From contig MCGT01000006.1 of the NCBI GenBank assembly GCA_002104935.1, positions 186,001 through 250,000 on the forward strand: a stretch of DNA of 64,000 nucleotides, written 5' to 3'. The translations under genes and the position numbers were made by a program. The stretch comes from Hesseltinella vesiculosa (taxonomy: Eukaryota; Mucoromycota; Mucoromycetes; Mucorales; Cunninghamellaceae). This document shows, piece by piece, positions 11,897 through 22,371 of the stretch (positions are counted from its first letter, which is position 1; every line of letters begins with the position of its first letter). The notes under the pieces are model-generated. The model made no database searches and was not told the origin of the DNA. It was given only the letters and a program-made list of their open reading frames with translations.

Positions 11897-13901
11897 TCAA
11901 TGCTTAATTTGACCTTTTGAAACAAGCAGTGTTTTCTCAAAGAGGAAGCGACGGAGAGGTTTGCCATGATGTATCAACTTGATATGGTATTCTGGTGGGG
12001 TGCGCTGGTATTTCAAGGATAATTGCGAACCTTCCGTACATGAACGACGAAGCTTTCCATCAAGGCGTCGTGAGTAGGATGGGTATAATGGCATGATCGT
12101 AGCGCTGCTGCGCCTAAAAAAAAATAAGAAGGAAAAGGGTTGTAACAGGTTGCGTTGGACCAGAACGTTGGTTTCACACTGATTTTTACTTACCAGGAGA
12201 GCCAGGAGTGACTGCGGTTGGTTTGAGAGTTGAGGACGGTGACTTGATGCGGTGCCTGAGATGGTCGGTGTACTGGACCGGTGGTGAGTTGCAAATTCTC
12301 AATGGCAATAGACATGTTGGCGTTTGGGATGTGCCATTCGATAGTAGGTGGAGACGCCACTTCTAGCGCCACGCAGTTGATGATGTCGAGGCATACAAGG
12401 CAAGACAACCATGCCAAGAGACCTGTCAAGTCCTTGTAATTAAAGTTGACAGCGCACAAGGTCAAGGAGGACAGGGGCGACGTGTGGCCTGGAAGCTGAA
12501 GAGGGGAATGGATGAGACATTGCGTCACCGTTAGTTTTTTGAGCTGCCGGCAGTGCTGTAAAAGGGAAAGTAGCGACATCGTTTGAGAATTTGTAGACAG
12601 GCTGAGGTCTGTCAAATGCACACATTGACCGAGGTTGTACCAAATGTCGCCAATATCTTCGAGGCTGAGCATAATGATGCGCATCTCATGGACCCAGGGT
12701 TTTGCAAAGATGATCATTTTACCGATCGTATACGCATCGTTTGCAGCCATGTGGCGGAATAAGGTTTGAAGGAGCCGGATGGTCAGAGGAATGGAGCCTC
12801 GGGACAAGGAAACTGCCTGTTCATGCATCACCTTCCAAAAATTATGAAAGACGCCAATGTTATCCAAGTGTAACGATCGCAGAGTGGCGGCATGCTGCTG
12901 AGCAAACGTGAGGGCGCAATCGTTGATCATAGTTGTGTTGAGTTCTTGGGTGTGATGGTCTCGAGAGGTGATGAGGCTGACGTCCTCCAGTTGACAGCCG
13001 TATTTCTTCCTAGTCCGACAAAAACTTGTGAGCGAACTGTTGCTTCTTTGAAGGCTTTTTCTTTATGCTACCCAGTAAACCAAAGCCAGGGCCAATGGCG
13101 AAACCAATGATCTTTTGTCGATAAATGCCAAGACTTCAGGACGTGGTTCACTGATATGGAGATTTTTTGACGATCACGTATTGGGTCGATTCGGTCAGAC
13201 TTCAGCGACAAGGTTTTCAGCAAGGGACACTGGTCATGGATGCATTCAACATCAGCAATCGAAAGGACGTGATTGCCAAAGTTAAGAGAAAGATGGACAA
13301 GTTTGTTTGGCAGAATTTGCACAAAAGGTTGTATAGTAGCAGGTACAGCGTCTCCAAAGACATTGTCAATTCCTAATGTGGTCAGTTGCGGATGCTGCTG
13401 AAAGATCGACTGGAACAGAGTTTTGGACAGTATCGCGTGTAGTTGAGAGGGAGAAGTGATACCAGGAGGGGTCTTCAGGTCGAGTATTGGCTTACCATAA
13501 GGCCTACTCTCAAAAGGACACAATGCATTGTAATTCGACGACGTGCTGTAGAATTTTTGATTGGCCAAGCACCTGAGCAGATTTCGGAAGCACTCATCAG
13601 CAAAGGTCAGGCTGGTGATCAAAGGACACGTGGCTGTGAGACCATTCAATTGATTCAGAGTGAGATATCTGCAGGATATGACTACTGAGCGCACAGAGTG
13701 TCCAAGAGGCTGGGAATCACAAGTTGTTAGCTCGTCACAAACAAGGCGATCAGAGGTGAAAGGTATGTCGCGGTACAAGATAGGGAGCAAGCAGTCATGT
13801 AGCAGTCGAGACGTGCAGCAGAGAGTGAACAGATCGTCAAGTGTCACGTAGGTGGAAATCAATTGAAGGATCTCAGAGGGTAGCTGAGACAAGATCGCCA
13901 T
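11897..13901 (-). CDS. F-box/LRR-like protein 1 of local family
   Basis: Three exons: 13901-13072, 13009-12194, 12113-11897; 620 aa. The N-terminus MAILSQLPSEILQLI...TLDDLFTLCCTSRLLHDCLLP is an F-box, which binds Skp1 in SCF ubiquitin ligases. The rest is an irregular leucine-rich-repeat-like solenoid, presumably the substrate receptor. Family motifs seen: VECIHDQCPLLKTL, WPWLWFTGKKYG (split by intron 1, unlike its neighbours), TFAQQHAATLRSL and NANMSIAI. The separately encoded last exon ends in EYHIKLIHHGKPLRRF, the shared terminal module. Intron 2 is phase 2 with donor GTAAGT, so retention gives TGG then TAA. Target unknown. Confidence 0.8.
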
Positions 13902-14616
13902 GAGCAGCGGTCGGCTAATTTAGAATATGCTTAGAAATAGTATTGTACCAATGGGTGCAAGACCAAAGTGTATGACTAAAGGCTGATCGTGACTTCAGGG
14001 ATCAATGTAGAGTATACGATGGGGTTAATCAATAGTAAAAAACGAAAGTGGTGAAGTGGTGGAAAAAAAGGTGTGAGAGGACATTTGAAACGCTTCCCCC
14101 CTTTTCTGATCTAATTGAATCGGCGCAGTGAAAGCATGAATGCTCTTTGGTTGTCACCAGAGGAAAAATAAAAAAGAACCGCTGCGAGGAAGCATTTACA
14201 TTTACGTTAAGCACAGACATTAGATTTGCTTAAAATGTCAGCGCAATGCTGATATTTCAAAGTGCCTTTCTCCAAGCTTAAGCCTAGCATGGACATTCCT
14301 GTCTTTTTTCTGTCGTCTTCAAGCGGGTCAAACAGGCAATCTCATTGGTCAATGCGAGAAAAAGAAGACTGGCAGGCACCCGTTGTTATCACCTCCCTCC
14401 ATTCTCCTTGCCATTCAGCACAACCCACGCTCTCTGAATTCGGAGAGGAAGGAACCCTGGAACACCACCCTCATGTCATTTGTCACTGTATTAATTATGT
14501 GCCCTGCGTGCTCGGTCAGGAATCGAAGGCACTGTGCGGAGACTAAACTGGTCCAAGTCACTCTTCACTTCATTTGAAAAAAAAAAAAGTAGTCGCTGCA
14601 AAACAATTTTGGATGA
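13902..14616. other. Intergenic spacer upstream of F-box gene 1
   Basis: About 700 bp without a supportable gene. Small ORFs at 14029-14220 (minus) and 14262-14577 (plus) have no family character. This is presumably the promoter of F-box gene 1 plus older non-coding DNA; its downstream boundary is the start of the repeat copy. Confidence 0.4.
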
Positions 14617-15180
14617 TCAGATCGATGTGAAATTTTCAAGAGCTCGCGTATCCATGTATGATGATGGAACTGCAAATATCTGGTCAATGCGTGAATTTCG
14701 CTCAGCCAACTTTTAATCAGTTTCGTTTTGACAGCTCCGGATCCCCAGTGTTCAAGTTGCCAATTATGGGTTCATCATCCCGAGCCTTGCACCTTTTTTT
14801 TTGACAAAAGCAAGTCTACTTTTGATCGCCGCCTGTCCTTACTTTTCTTCCTTTTTTTTCAACTTCTTCTTTTTTACGTTATTCTACTGATCTTTTTTTT
14901 TTTTGACAAGGTTAAGCACCGAACGGATTCGGTGGGTTGCTTGTTTAATATCAATTCATTTTGTCCCAAATAACTCATTCTTATCTTTACCATGAATAAA
15001 GGTGCCATTTTTACGTTTAGCAGTCAGACATACAACACCAGCTAAAAAAATGCAAAAATCGACCAATTTCCCCAGGGCACCCCCCAGGTGATCTGTCAAA
15101 TTCACAGTGCAAGATTTCTCTTTGTCAGTGCCATACAAATCCGTAAATCATTTTTAAGCTAATATATCAAGTGCAATTTG
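14617..15180 (-). repeat. Dispersed repeat, copy D (interrupted), minus orientation
   Basis: 14617-14748 reads as the reverse complement of the repeat seen at 25.4 kb: shared stretches include GATCGATGTGAAATTTTCA, CAGCCAAC.TTTAATCAG and TTTCGTTTTGACAGCTCCGG. It breaks off at CCAG (14745-14748) and resumes at 15038 with CCAGCTAAAAAAATG, GACCAATTTCCCCAGGGCA and CAGGTGATCTGTCAAA. The 289 bp between is a separate insertion (14749-15037). Outer limits are approximate, as the sequence is diverged. Confidence 0.6.
14749..15037. mobile_element. Probable solo LTR nested in repeat copy D
   Basis: The 289-bp segment starts TGTTCAAG and ends ATACAACA, giving the TG...CA inverted ends typical of retrotransposon LTRs. 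The 4 bp CCAG occurs on both sides (14745-14748 and 15038-15041), as expected for a target-site duplication, and the interrupted repeat continues in register across it. The interior has T-tracts and no coding capacity. Interpreted as a solo LTR left after recombination between the two LTRs of an element; the family (Ty3 or Ty1 type) cannot be told. Confidence 0.6.
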
Positions 15181-15930
15181 GCACTGGTACAAGCTCTTAC
15201 AAAAGGCAAGGATAGCAAAAAATCCTAGCTTACTAGAAAGATAACAATGTTGAAACCAGCCTTTAAGTAAATCATACGTTTAGCTTGGGTAAAAAAAACT
15301 AATCAATCAAAAAAAAAAAAGAGGGAGTCGTCCATGCGCCCAAATTTGGACGTTGAATGACTTTTTCTGGAGCCTGGCCAAAGATGGCTGGGAAGGGCGT
15401 GTTCCATTGTATTATCTCAGTGCAAATATTGTTAATATTGCTGCATTGATATCATGGGGTTTTGCGAAAAAAAAAAGTGCGCTACGGCGAAGGGATTGTG
15501 TTTTACAGAAAAAAAAAGGGTGGCATGGATGAAAAAGAAGTTGGCGGAGATGAAACGAACTGGTACTTGTCTGACGAATCCCGAAGAAAAAAAAAAACCA
15601 ACCCCTTTTTCCGTCAAGTAAACACAAATTCATTGAGTTTCAATTGTAAGTAGAAAAACTCAGTGGTAGCAACACAATTGCTGACTGTAACTATTTTAAC
15701 AAGGTCGTGAATTTGTTCACGCAGGCGCAAGAAGAGGTGGTGCGAACCATCAAATAACCAAAGTAGATTCATTGGCGTCATAGCTTCATAACAGACCCAG
15801 CTATTCATAGACGTCTCCAGAGCTTTACAGAATGTACGCGCAATCACCACTCATGCATACCAATTTGCAAAGTATATATTTTTTTTACAAGAACTACACG
15901 GCCATGCCTTTGTGATTACCAACCATTTGA
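15181..15930. other. Spacer with no supportable gene
   Basis: A/T-rich stretch with several A- and T-tracts. Mirror-image short ORFs on both strands at 15412-15653 are low-complexity. 15868-15940 may belong to the 5' part of the following degraded ORF: a frame reading HAFVITNHLNDDFFRDVL is open there but shifts frame before joining it. Confidence 0.35.
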
Positions 15931-16575
15931 ATGACGACTTTTTCCGTGATGTCTTGCACCACAGTGAAGAAGAATGGCTCGCTGTGCAGCTATCATCGCG
16001 AAGATTCATTAGTGGAGGGACATCTATTGTTGGAAGTTTTACCGGATGACAAGCGACAATCATGCCAATTGGTTCAACAACATCTGAATGGGTTTCTCCA
16101 AGCGAGTGGCTACACCCCTGTGCCGCTGTCCCCCGCTGGTCAGATCGCAAACTATGAGCGAACGAAAATCACCACAGCCTACCTCAGCAATGTGCAGGAG
16201 CATTTTGGTGATCGCTTGCGTCAGTTCGTGAACCACATGCTCGATATCAAGAATCAACGTGCCTTGTTGCGTGCTATCTTGGAAAGCCAGCATCTGCCCG
16301 AGGAAGCCATCTTGGACCAGCTCCGCACCCGTATCAACGCACCTGCTACACGCTTGAAAGAGCTCATTGCTCTCTCTCCCCACAACCGCCCTCCACACGA
16401 TGCCTGGATCCAGCAGCATTTCCCTGCTCTCTTCACTGCCCTCCAGCCCTTCTTCTCCTCCTACCCTGATGGAACAAGCTTTGAATTCCAGTATACTGCC
16501 GGTGTTACTGCCCGCCAAGCCGACTCGATCTACTATGGACGAACGAAGTATTTAATGAATATACAAGAAGTTTGA
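15931..16575 (+). pseudogene. N-terminal fragment of a mobile-element-type ORF, unknown family
   Basis: A ~200-codon open frame with normal amino-acid composition: QLVQQHLNGFLQASGYTPVP, ANYERTKITTAYLSNVQEHF, GDRLRQFVNHMLDIKNQRAL, then HNRPPHDAWIQQHFPALFTA. It stops abruptly at 16575 shortly after FEFQYTAGVTARQAD, as if the downstream part were lost. The 5' end is also degraded, since an open stretch at 15868-15930 is in another frame. The style resembles large repeated ORFs of Mucorales genomes that I associate with TnpB/Fanzor-like proteins. That identification is from memory and weak; no catalytic region is present. Confidence 0.4.
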
Positions 16576-17233
16576 ATGAGAGCTGCTTGCTTCTTTGGTC
16601 GAAAACAATGATTCTCTCTCCATAAACCAACACATTCAAGTTGCTATGCCAAAATTGGTGTCATCTTTGAATGCTGGTTTTGAAGGTCTATCATCCAATA
16701 TGGTTTCCATGAAGGAGTCCTTTGCGTCAGAACTTATGGAGATGAAAGGGGCGCAAATGTCCGAAGCTCATGACGTCAGCAAGAAGATTGCTGAATTCTT
16801 TGCTATGGGGCACGAACGGTTTCCAACCAGCCATGATCCTCAGCAGTCAGCAACCACGCCAACATCTTCAATGACTGCTCCATCACCTACGCCATGCCCT
16901 ACAACTACGACGACCCCTCTGCCATCCACAACCCAGTACGTGATGAGCAGAGATCTCACCACGATCACGGATGTATGGAGAGAGTATGCATCTGGTATCT
17001 CTGGAGGTCCTTCCGTCAGGTCCTTGGAACAGTCCTATGGAACGGCATGGCGCAGAGATCGCAAGGAATCGCGTTTTTTCAGCAGACGTCTTGCACATTA
17101 CAGGGCAATCGAGGAAAAAGCAGCGAAAGAAGCGATCCATGAGGAAGAAGCCGCCCAATTGTTAGAGCATCAGCGAGCAAGAAATGGCATATCTTTGGCT
17201 AATTTCATAGCAAACATAAATATTGTTCAATAA
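16574..17233 (+). pseudogene. GCR1_C-domain protein, C-terminal portion (Crypton-type relic?)
   Basis: The frame is open from the TGA at 16575 (start-like codon TTG 16595) to TAA 17233, with no good ATG at the beginning. The N-terminal half is a predicted helical/coiled segment (INQHIQVAMPKLVSSLNAGF...), then a T/P/S-rich linker. The C-terminal part MSRDLTTITDVWREYASGIS-GGPSVRSLEQSYGTAWRRD-KESRFFSRR fits the GCR1_C DNA-binding domain: the TV.D.W.EW..G..G.PS.E.L...Y...WR motif. In fungi this domain occurs in Gcr1-like activators and as the C-terminus of Crypton tyrosine recombinases. No recombinase domain is present, so this is likely a 5'-truncated relic or a domesticated fragment. Confidence 0.55.
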
Positions 17234-17445
17234 TAAACTCGCATCCGTTGATGCTTAAAAAATGTTAGGAAATGTCCAGTGTGTTAAATACAAAAAAAAA
17301 AAAAAAAAAAAGGAAATTTCCAAATTTTCTCGAAGCCGCGCAATTGCTAGAGCAACAACAAGCAAGCAATGGCATATCTTTAGATAAATTTAGAGCACAA
17401 GATAAAAAATAAACTTGTTGATGCTTAAAAACCGTTGGAAAATTG
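17145..17445 (+). repeat. Diverged direct duplication of the GCR1_C gene 3' end
   Basis: Unit 1 (17150-17262) and unit 2 (17333-17430) share GCCGC.CAATTG.TAGAGCA, GCAAG.AATGGCATATCTTT, TAATAAACT-type runs and GTTGATGCTTAAAAA. Unit 2 reads as a second, frame-broken copy of the gene's last ~28 codons plus its 3' flank. The units are separated by ~70 bp that include a long A-run. Confidence 0.6.
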
Positions 17446-17475
17446 AGTGAAATTTCCAAAATTTTCTCGGGCACA

Positions 17476-17554
17476 GGTATTTTAGTGTCGGGCTCACGCG
17501 AGCCAAATTTCTGAGTCTCCAGACTGAGACTGGGCTCAGCGCGGAGAAAATACC
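17476..17554. other. Possible branched secondary-structure element
   Basis: An outer inverted repeat GGTATTTT (17476-17483) / AAAATACC (17547-17554) encloses two further perfect inverted repeats: GGCTC-ACGC-GAGCC (17491-17504) and AGTCT-CC-AGACT (17514-17525). It could fold as a cruciform or as a multibranched RNA. It lies just downstream of two mobile-element relics. Function unknown; chance is possible. Confidence 0.35.
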
Positions 17555-18114
17555 CTCACAGTATTTTTTTTTTGGAGGTCTGGTTATCCGGCCAAAAAAA
17601 TTATTTGCCGATACCGCGGTCGCGGATGGGCTAAAGAGGCTATGACAGGAGATTGGTAGGAGACAGCTACATCTAGTAGGGGGGGGGAAAGGGAGGATTC
17701 GTGATTGATGGAGATGATATTGCCATGAACGGAGGTCACTGTAGATGTGTGATGAAAGGGAGGCGTCGAAAACAGACGCCCAATGGGCTCTCTATAGCTA
17801 ATGATGATTGTACTTGTCAGAAGAGAGGGAGGAGTGTGGGCCACGGAATCGTGGAGTTCAAACCATATCTGGGGGGTGAACATGAATCGACTCCAAAGGA
17901 TTTTGGTGGTTCCCGATTCCGTCGCCGCAATGGACGTTGATTCCTTGATCGCAAGGAAACGGTTTTCCGTTGCCATGTGCCATTTTTTTTTTCTTCATTG
18001 TCATGTGCCTTTATGTGATCGAGAAGTTGTTACCGATAAGTATTGTAACGTAATAGGGCGTTGGGATCAAGTACAAAGTGTTAAGACGAAAAAAAAAAGA
18101 GAATTTTTCAACCT
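17555..18114. other. Spacer, no supportable gene
   Basis: Contains an open frame of 130 codons on the minus strand (17584-17976) rich in S, T, I and P, with no recognisable motif and overlapping open frames on the plus strand. There is no reason to call it a gene. Confidence 0.35.
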
Positions 18115-20161
18115 TTAATTGTTTGATGTCACAAATAAAAACTTCAATTGGTCAACACGCAGGTATGTAATATCTTTGAAGGTGACAACCTTTTTGTTCT
18201 TAATGACTGCCTTTTTGTTTACTACCAAGTTGTGCAGAGGGTAAAGATGGTTCAGTGTCAGGCTGAAATAGCAAGGCAAGTCTTGTGGAGAAAACCCTTC
18301 AAAGCGTCCATCACTTTCATCTTTGAGAAGCGATAAAAAGTCAAAGTTATCCTCAAAGATTTTAGAACCATAAAATCCAAGATCACTGCAACAGGAATTC
18401 AAGAAATATGCACAAATAAGAATAAAAACATGAGTCAGTATCACGCTCCTTGCAATCCAATTCACAACTGCATTTTTTTTTTTACGGGAAAGACCAAAAA
18501 GAGACCTGCTCTGTTGGGCTGCTACCAAGGATAAGTCGATAGTTTTTATCACCAAGGAGACCGCTGTAACTCAGACCATTGATGGTAATGGACATGTTAG
18601 GGTTGGGAATGGCCCAAATGGCCGCCTGCGGCTTTTGATATTTGTGGTCTGGCGGTCTGTGGTGTTCATCGATAACGATGTTGAGGAGGTTGAGTTTCTT
18701 GAGAAAATGCATGGCAGCTAAGGCTTGAGTTAGTTGCTCTCCCGTGACAGTTGCCTGCTCCAATGTGAAGGACGTGATGGGGTGGTGCGTGGGCCAATCC
18801 AGCGAGGTATCCACGTTACTGACTTTGAGTGTGAGCTGCTTTAGCCGAGAGCATTGGTCAAGAAGGAACGGCAAAGGGAATGTCATGCATGTATCACTCG
18901 ACTCTTCAATGCCAAGATTAGTCAGGTGGGGACATCCTCCAAGGGCACGGCAAAGATCTTGCACTTTGACGTTTTTGTGGGCCAAGGATAGCGATAATTC
19001 ACGGATTGTTGATTGGATGGCAAACACCATAAGTTCATAAACATATGAACCGAGGATAGATTCAAAAACGGTGCTGAACCATACTCCTTTGAATTCCACG
19101 CGTGTCAAAGACGACATGCCACCACCACGACGCTTGGCCCCCCGCATGAAGCCCCAAAATCCACCATATATGCCAAGGCCGTTCAATTCAAGTTTGCGCA
19201 AAGTTGTGGCATGTTGCTTAGCAAAGTCGAGGGAAGCGTTGTGGACGGAACGCCCTTGTTCTGTAGTAGGGATGTCATGCTGCATGTAGATATTGTACGC
19301 GTTGTTCAGCCGGAAAGTCTGAAGTTGATGGCCATATTTTTTGCTGGCGTACCAGAGCCAAGACCAACAATTGGCATTCCTAGACTCAGACCTGATCGAG
19401 AATTCCTTGAGGACATAGTTCATGGCAACGATCGGTGGCTCATTGACCTCAGCCAGGCGCAGAGAATCGCCTAAATCCAATGATTCCAAGAGGGGGCAGC
19501 GCTTGTGTATAATTTCTACGTCGTCTATCGTCAAGGAGCGATCGTGCATATTCATGGAGAGTTCCACAAGGCCAGCTGGTAACTTGCGCATATACATGCG
19601 AAACTCGTCGTCATCGAAATTTCCAACATGGGTAAAAGATAAAGATGTGAGGTGTGGATGGTTGCTCACAATGCAATCGTAGAACGATTTGAATCCAAGA
19701 AACAGGCAGCTTCGATAATCCTCATTGCCTGTGTACTGAATGTTGCTGGCAAAATTGGTATAGGGTCTGGGGAGCTGGGTCGGATAATCGCTGGAAGTCC
19801 GTGCACTTTGATTGGAGACTGTCAATTCCAAGCACATGCCAGGAAACCTAAGCGTCGTGACAAAAGGACATGCTAGAGCAATGGCGTCGAGCAATGACAC
19901 ATCCAAGGCTCCACATTTAAATGTCAATGAGCGAGTGAAGTAGCCTAATGGTTTCATTGTGTCATTAGTCAGTTTGGCCAGCGTTGTTGCAAGTCTTTCC
20001 ATATATTGGCTATCGGTCAACGTGACGTGCTGATACAATAAAGGGAAGGTCTTGTTTTGGATGGCGCGACAGACAGTGCAAAAGACGAATAGGTCATGCT
20101 GTGATAATTTGTGAGCAATCAATTCGATGATTTCCTGTGGTAGCTGTGACAAGTAATCCAT
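18115..20161 (-). CDS. F-box/LRR-like protein 2 of local family
   Basis: Two exons: 20161-18486 and 18385-18115; 648 aa. The F-box begins at residue 4 (LPQEIIELIAHKLSQHDLFVFCTVC). The body is a leucine-rich solenoid with family motifs VEIIHKRCPLLESL, WSWLWYASKKYG, DFAKQHATTLRKL and NPNMSITI. The last exon begins at the acceptor TTGCAG and gives DLGFYGSKIFEDNFDFLSLL, then the shared terminal module CYFSLTLNHLYPLHNLVVN and a hydrophilic tail. Phase-2 donor CC|GTAAAA: retention of the intron reads CCG TAA. Most similar in layout to the gene at 26.4-28.3 kb. Likely an SCF substrate receptor; target unknown. Confidence 0.8.
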
Positions 20162-20685
20162 GACAGCCTACGAGATGTGATCTGTGGGTAGCCGGAAAAG
20201 CTACAGAGCATGAAAAAAAAAAGAATAAATGACGGATGCATGTGCCTGAAAAATACAGAAGCAATGTAAAAAAAGGAGTGGCATATGTTTTATTTTATGA
20301 GTTATACCTTCAATATAAGTAGGATGTTGCAAGGGAATGGGGCAATTGCAATTGCAGAAGGGAAGGGAAGGGAAAGGAAAGATGAAGAAGATACACAGAT
20401 TCAAGCCCAGAATGAAAGTGCAACACGAGCTAGCCTTTTTAGCCTACATCTTTTCTTAAACAATCACTTAAAGAAGGTTGGCAATGGGGCACAGTTTTAT
20501 GACGTCTGATATGAAGAAATTGGCTGCCAACAACAAGCGTCTCTCTCTTAGCAAATGCATCAGTGAAAAAACTCTGTCTTAACAGTCCAGACGTGTAACC
20601 GCAGAAAAAAAAAATCTGATGGAGAGAGTGGACAAAAAAAAAAGTGAATAGTCACACTTTCTTAGTTTGAGTGCGGTATGAATTT
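20162..20685. other. Spacer between F-box gene 2 and the Tc1 element
   Basis: About 520 bp, including the promoter of F-box gene 2. No gene seen; a short ORF at 20285-20509 has no motif. The 3' end abuts the TA target site of the transposon. Confidence 0.4.
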
Positions 20686-20687
20686 TA

Positions 20688-21027
20688 CAGTCAAACCATA
20701 AATTTTTTTCGTCATTTTATAAATCGGCGGCGCTGATCCAATTTGGGATGGCGCACTTCCATTTTTGGTTTTGCAGCTCTTTCATTTGTCAATTGGCGTT
20801 CCTCCAAGCAAAGCTTGGCGCACCTCTTTTCGTTTTTTTTTTTTTTGGTCACGCATCTCTTATCTGAAATCATGAAATTTCAATTTTTATTCGAAGATGG
20901 CAAAGGCATGACGACTGACGAGAACGGCAACGACGCCATGGACACCGTGATCAGCGAGCACGAGGACATGGAGATTGTGCCGTTAGCCGATTACAACGTG
21001 TACAATGAAACGTAATCGGAACCCGGC
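20688..21027 (+). repeat. Left terminal inverted repeat, carries a copy of the transposase N-terminus
   Basis: It reads, on the plus strand, the same leader and first ~47 codons as the transposase (ATG at 20871, MKFQFLFEDGKGMTTDENG...). The copy ends ETG-equivalent at Y-N-E-T followed by TAA (21014-21016), where the right repeat has CAG. Similarity ends at 21027. Confidence 0.85.
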
Positions 21028-21072
21028 AACGCATCTCTGCGATTGATATAATTTATTAAATAGGACTTTTGT

Positions 21073-22371
21073 TTAGTTTAAGCAATCTTGTAGGCGGGAA
21101 ACGGAATGGCTGATGTAGGCACGCAGCTGCTGATGCGTCACGTTAATTGCGGCTTCGTGGATGCGATCTTGAAGTGTTTCCTCATCCATGAGACGCTCAC
21201 GTCGAACGTAATTTTTTAACTGCGCCCAAAACTGCTCAATGGGGTTGAGCTCAGGGGAGTATGGTGGAAGGAAGATACATCTATATCCGCGCGCTTCCGT
21301 TAGCTTTTTGATTTCTTTGGTCCTGTGTATCGGGGCATTGTCCATGACCAAATAGCAATTTTTGAATCGCGCGTGCTCGTCCATTACGTCCATCACTCGA
21401 TTCAAATAAATTTCGTAATGGCTTGCCTTGGTACCATCTCTCCCTTCAGGTGCGAGAGAATTGCCGTCAGGCAGCTTTCTCTTCTTCAATTGGGGTGGTA
21501 CAGGCTTGCGGATGCTCAACAAGACCACGCCAGCAGCGCATATGGCACCGAGGATCGTGTGGGACTTGGCACGGATGGATCGCACTGTCACGACTGGTGT
21601 CTCACCCTTCTTTGCATAGCCAGAATGGGGCCGGAGGTTGATGCTGAAAGCAGCCTCGTCAATGAAGACGCAGTTGGTCATGTAGTTCATGTCGGAACTG
21701 GTCCATTCGGTTGCCCAGTTGAATCTGTTGGTGAGGTTATTTTCCTTGTTGCGCGCCTCAGGCTGGTAGCTGACACGCTTAAATGTCAAATGCATCTTCT
21801 GTGTCACAAAATTACGGACCGCACTGCGCTTGATTTCGAGGCCCTCGAATTCCTGCGTCAGTAGCGAAACGGCGTCCTCCATTGTTGTCGATGGGTTGTC
21901 GTCAAAGACAGTTTTAAGAAAGGACTGATGCGGTTCACCCAAGATCTGAGGGCGCCCAACTTTTTTCCTTTCCGATTCCGTGTCGTTATCCTCGTTGAGC
22001 TCTTTCCTAAAATCGGCCACCCAACGTTGCGCTGTACGGTGCTTGACAAGAAACATATCGGCGGCACGGGTGATTGGCGTTCCTGGGTGATCGACGACAA
22101 AAGATACGAGAAGGAACCGCACATCATCTGAGTATTTACGATATATCTTCTTGGGCTGAGATGGAGGTACTTTCTTTTGCTTGGTAGATGGCACCATTGC
22201 CTCGTCGTCATTTTCGCCGGGTTCCGACTGCGTTTCATTGTACACGTTGTAATCGGCTAACGGCACAATCTCCATGTCCTCGTGCTCGCTGATCACGGTG
22301 TCCATGGCGTCGTTGCCGTTCTCGTCAGTCGTCATGCCTTTGCCATCTTCGAATAAAAATTGAAATTTCAT
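21073..22371 (-). CDS. Tc1-like DD34E transposase
   Basis: Single exon, 432 aa, cut-and-paste transposase of the IS630-Tc1-mariner superfamily. After an acidic N-terminus (residues 1-60) comes a helix-turn-helix part (YSDDVRFLLVSFVVDHPGTP... AQRWVADFRKE, about 80-122). A second HTH-like block with GRPQILGEPHQSFLK (about 139-153) follows, then the DDE domain. Catalytic residues: Asp238 (CVFIDEAAF), Asp344 (YLVMDNAPIHR) and Glu379 (PPYSPELNPIEQFW), giving 34 residues between the last two (DD34E). No stop or frameshift. The ATG at 22371 is preferred; an upstream in-frame ATG (22497) would add 42 hydrophobic residues including an F-run. The first ~50 codons lie inside the right inverted repeat. 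Confidence 0.88.
   Translation of the reverse strand: MKFQFLFEDGKGMTTDENGNDAMDTVISEHEDMEIVPLADYNVYNETQSEPGENDDEAMVPSTKQKKVPPSQPKKIYRKYSDDVRFLLVSFVVDHPGTPITRAADMFLVKHRTAQRWVADFRKELNEDNDTESERKKVGRPQILGEPHQSFLKTVFDDNPSTTMEDAVSLLTQEFEGLEIKRSAVRNFVTQKMHLTFKRVSYQPEARNKENNLTNRFNWATEWTSSDMNYMTNCVFIDEAAFSINLRPHSGYAKKGETPVVTVRSIRAKSHTILGAICAAGVVLLSIRKPVPPQLKKRKLPDGNSLAPEGRDGTKASHYEIYLNRVMDVMDEHARFKNCYLVMDNAPIHRTKEIKKLTEARGYRCIFLPPYSPELNPIEQFWAQLKNYVRRERLMDEETLQDRIHEAAINVTHQQLRAYISHSVSRLQDCLN

Noticed and set aside
17584..17976. 130-codon minus-strand ORF
   Set aside because: No recognisable motif, overlapping open frames on the other strand, no promoter or splice support.
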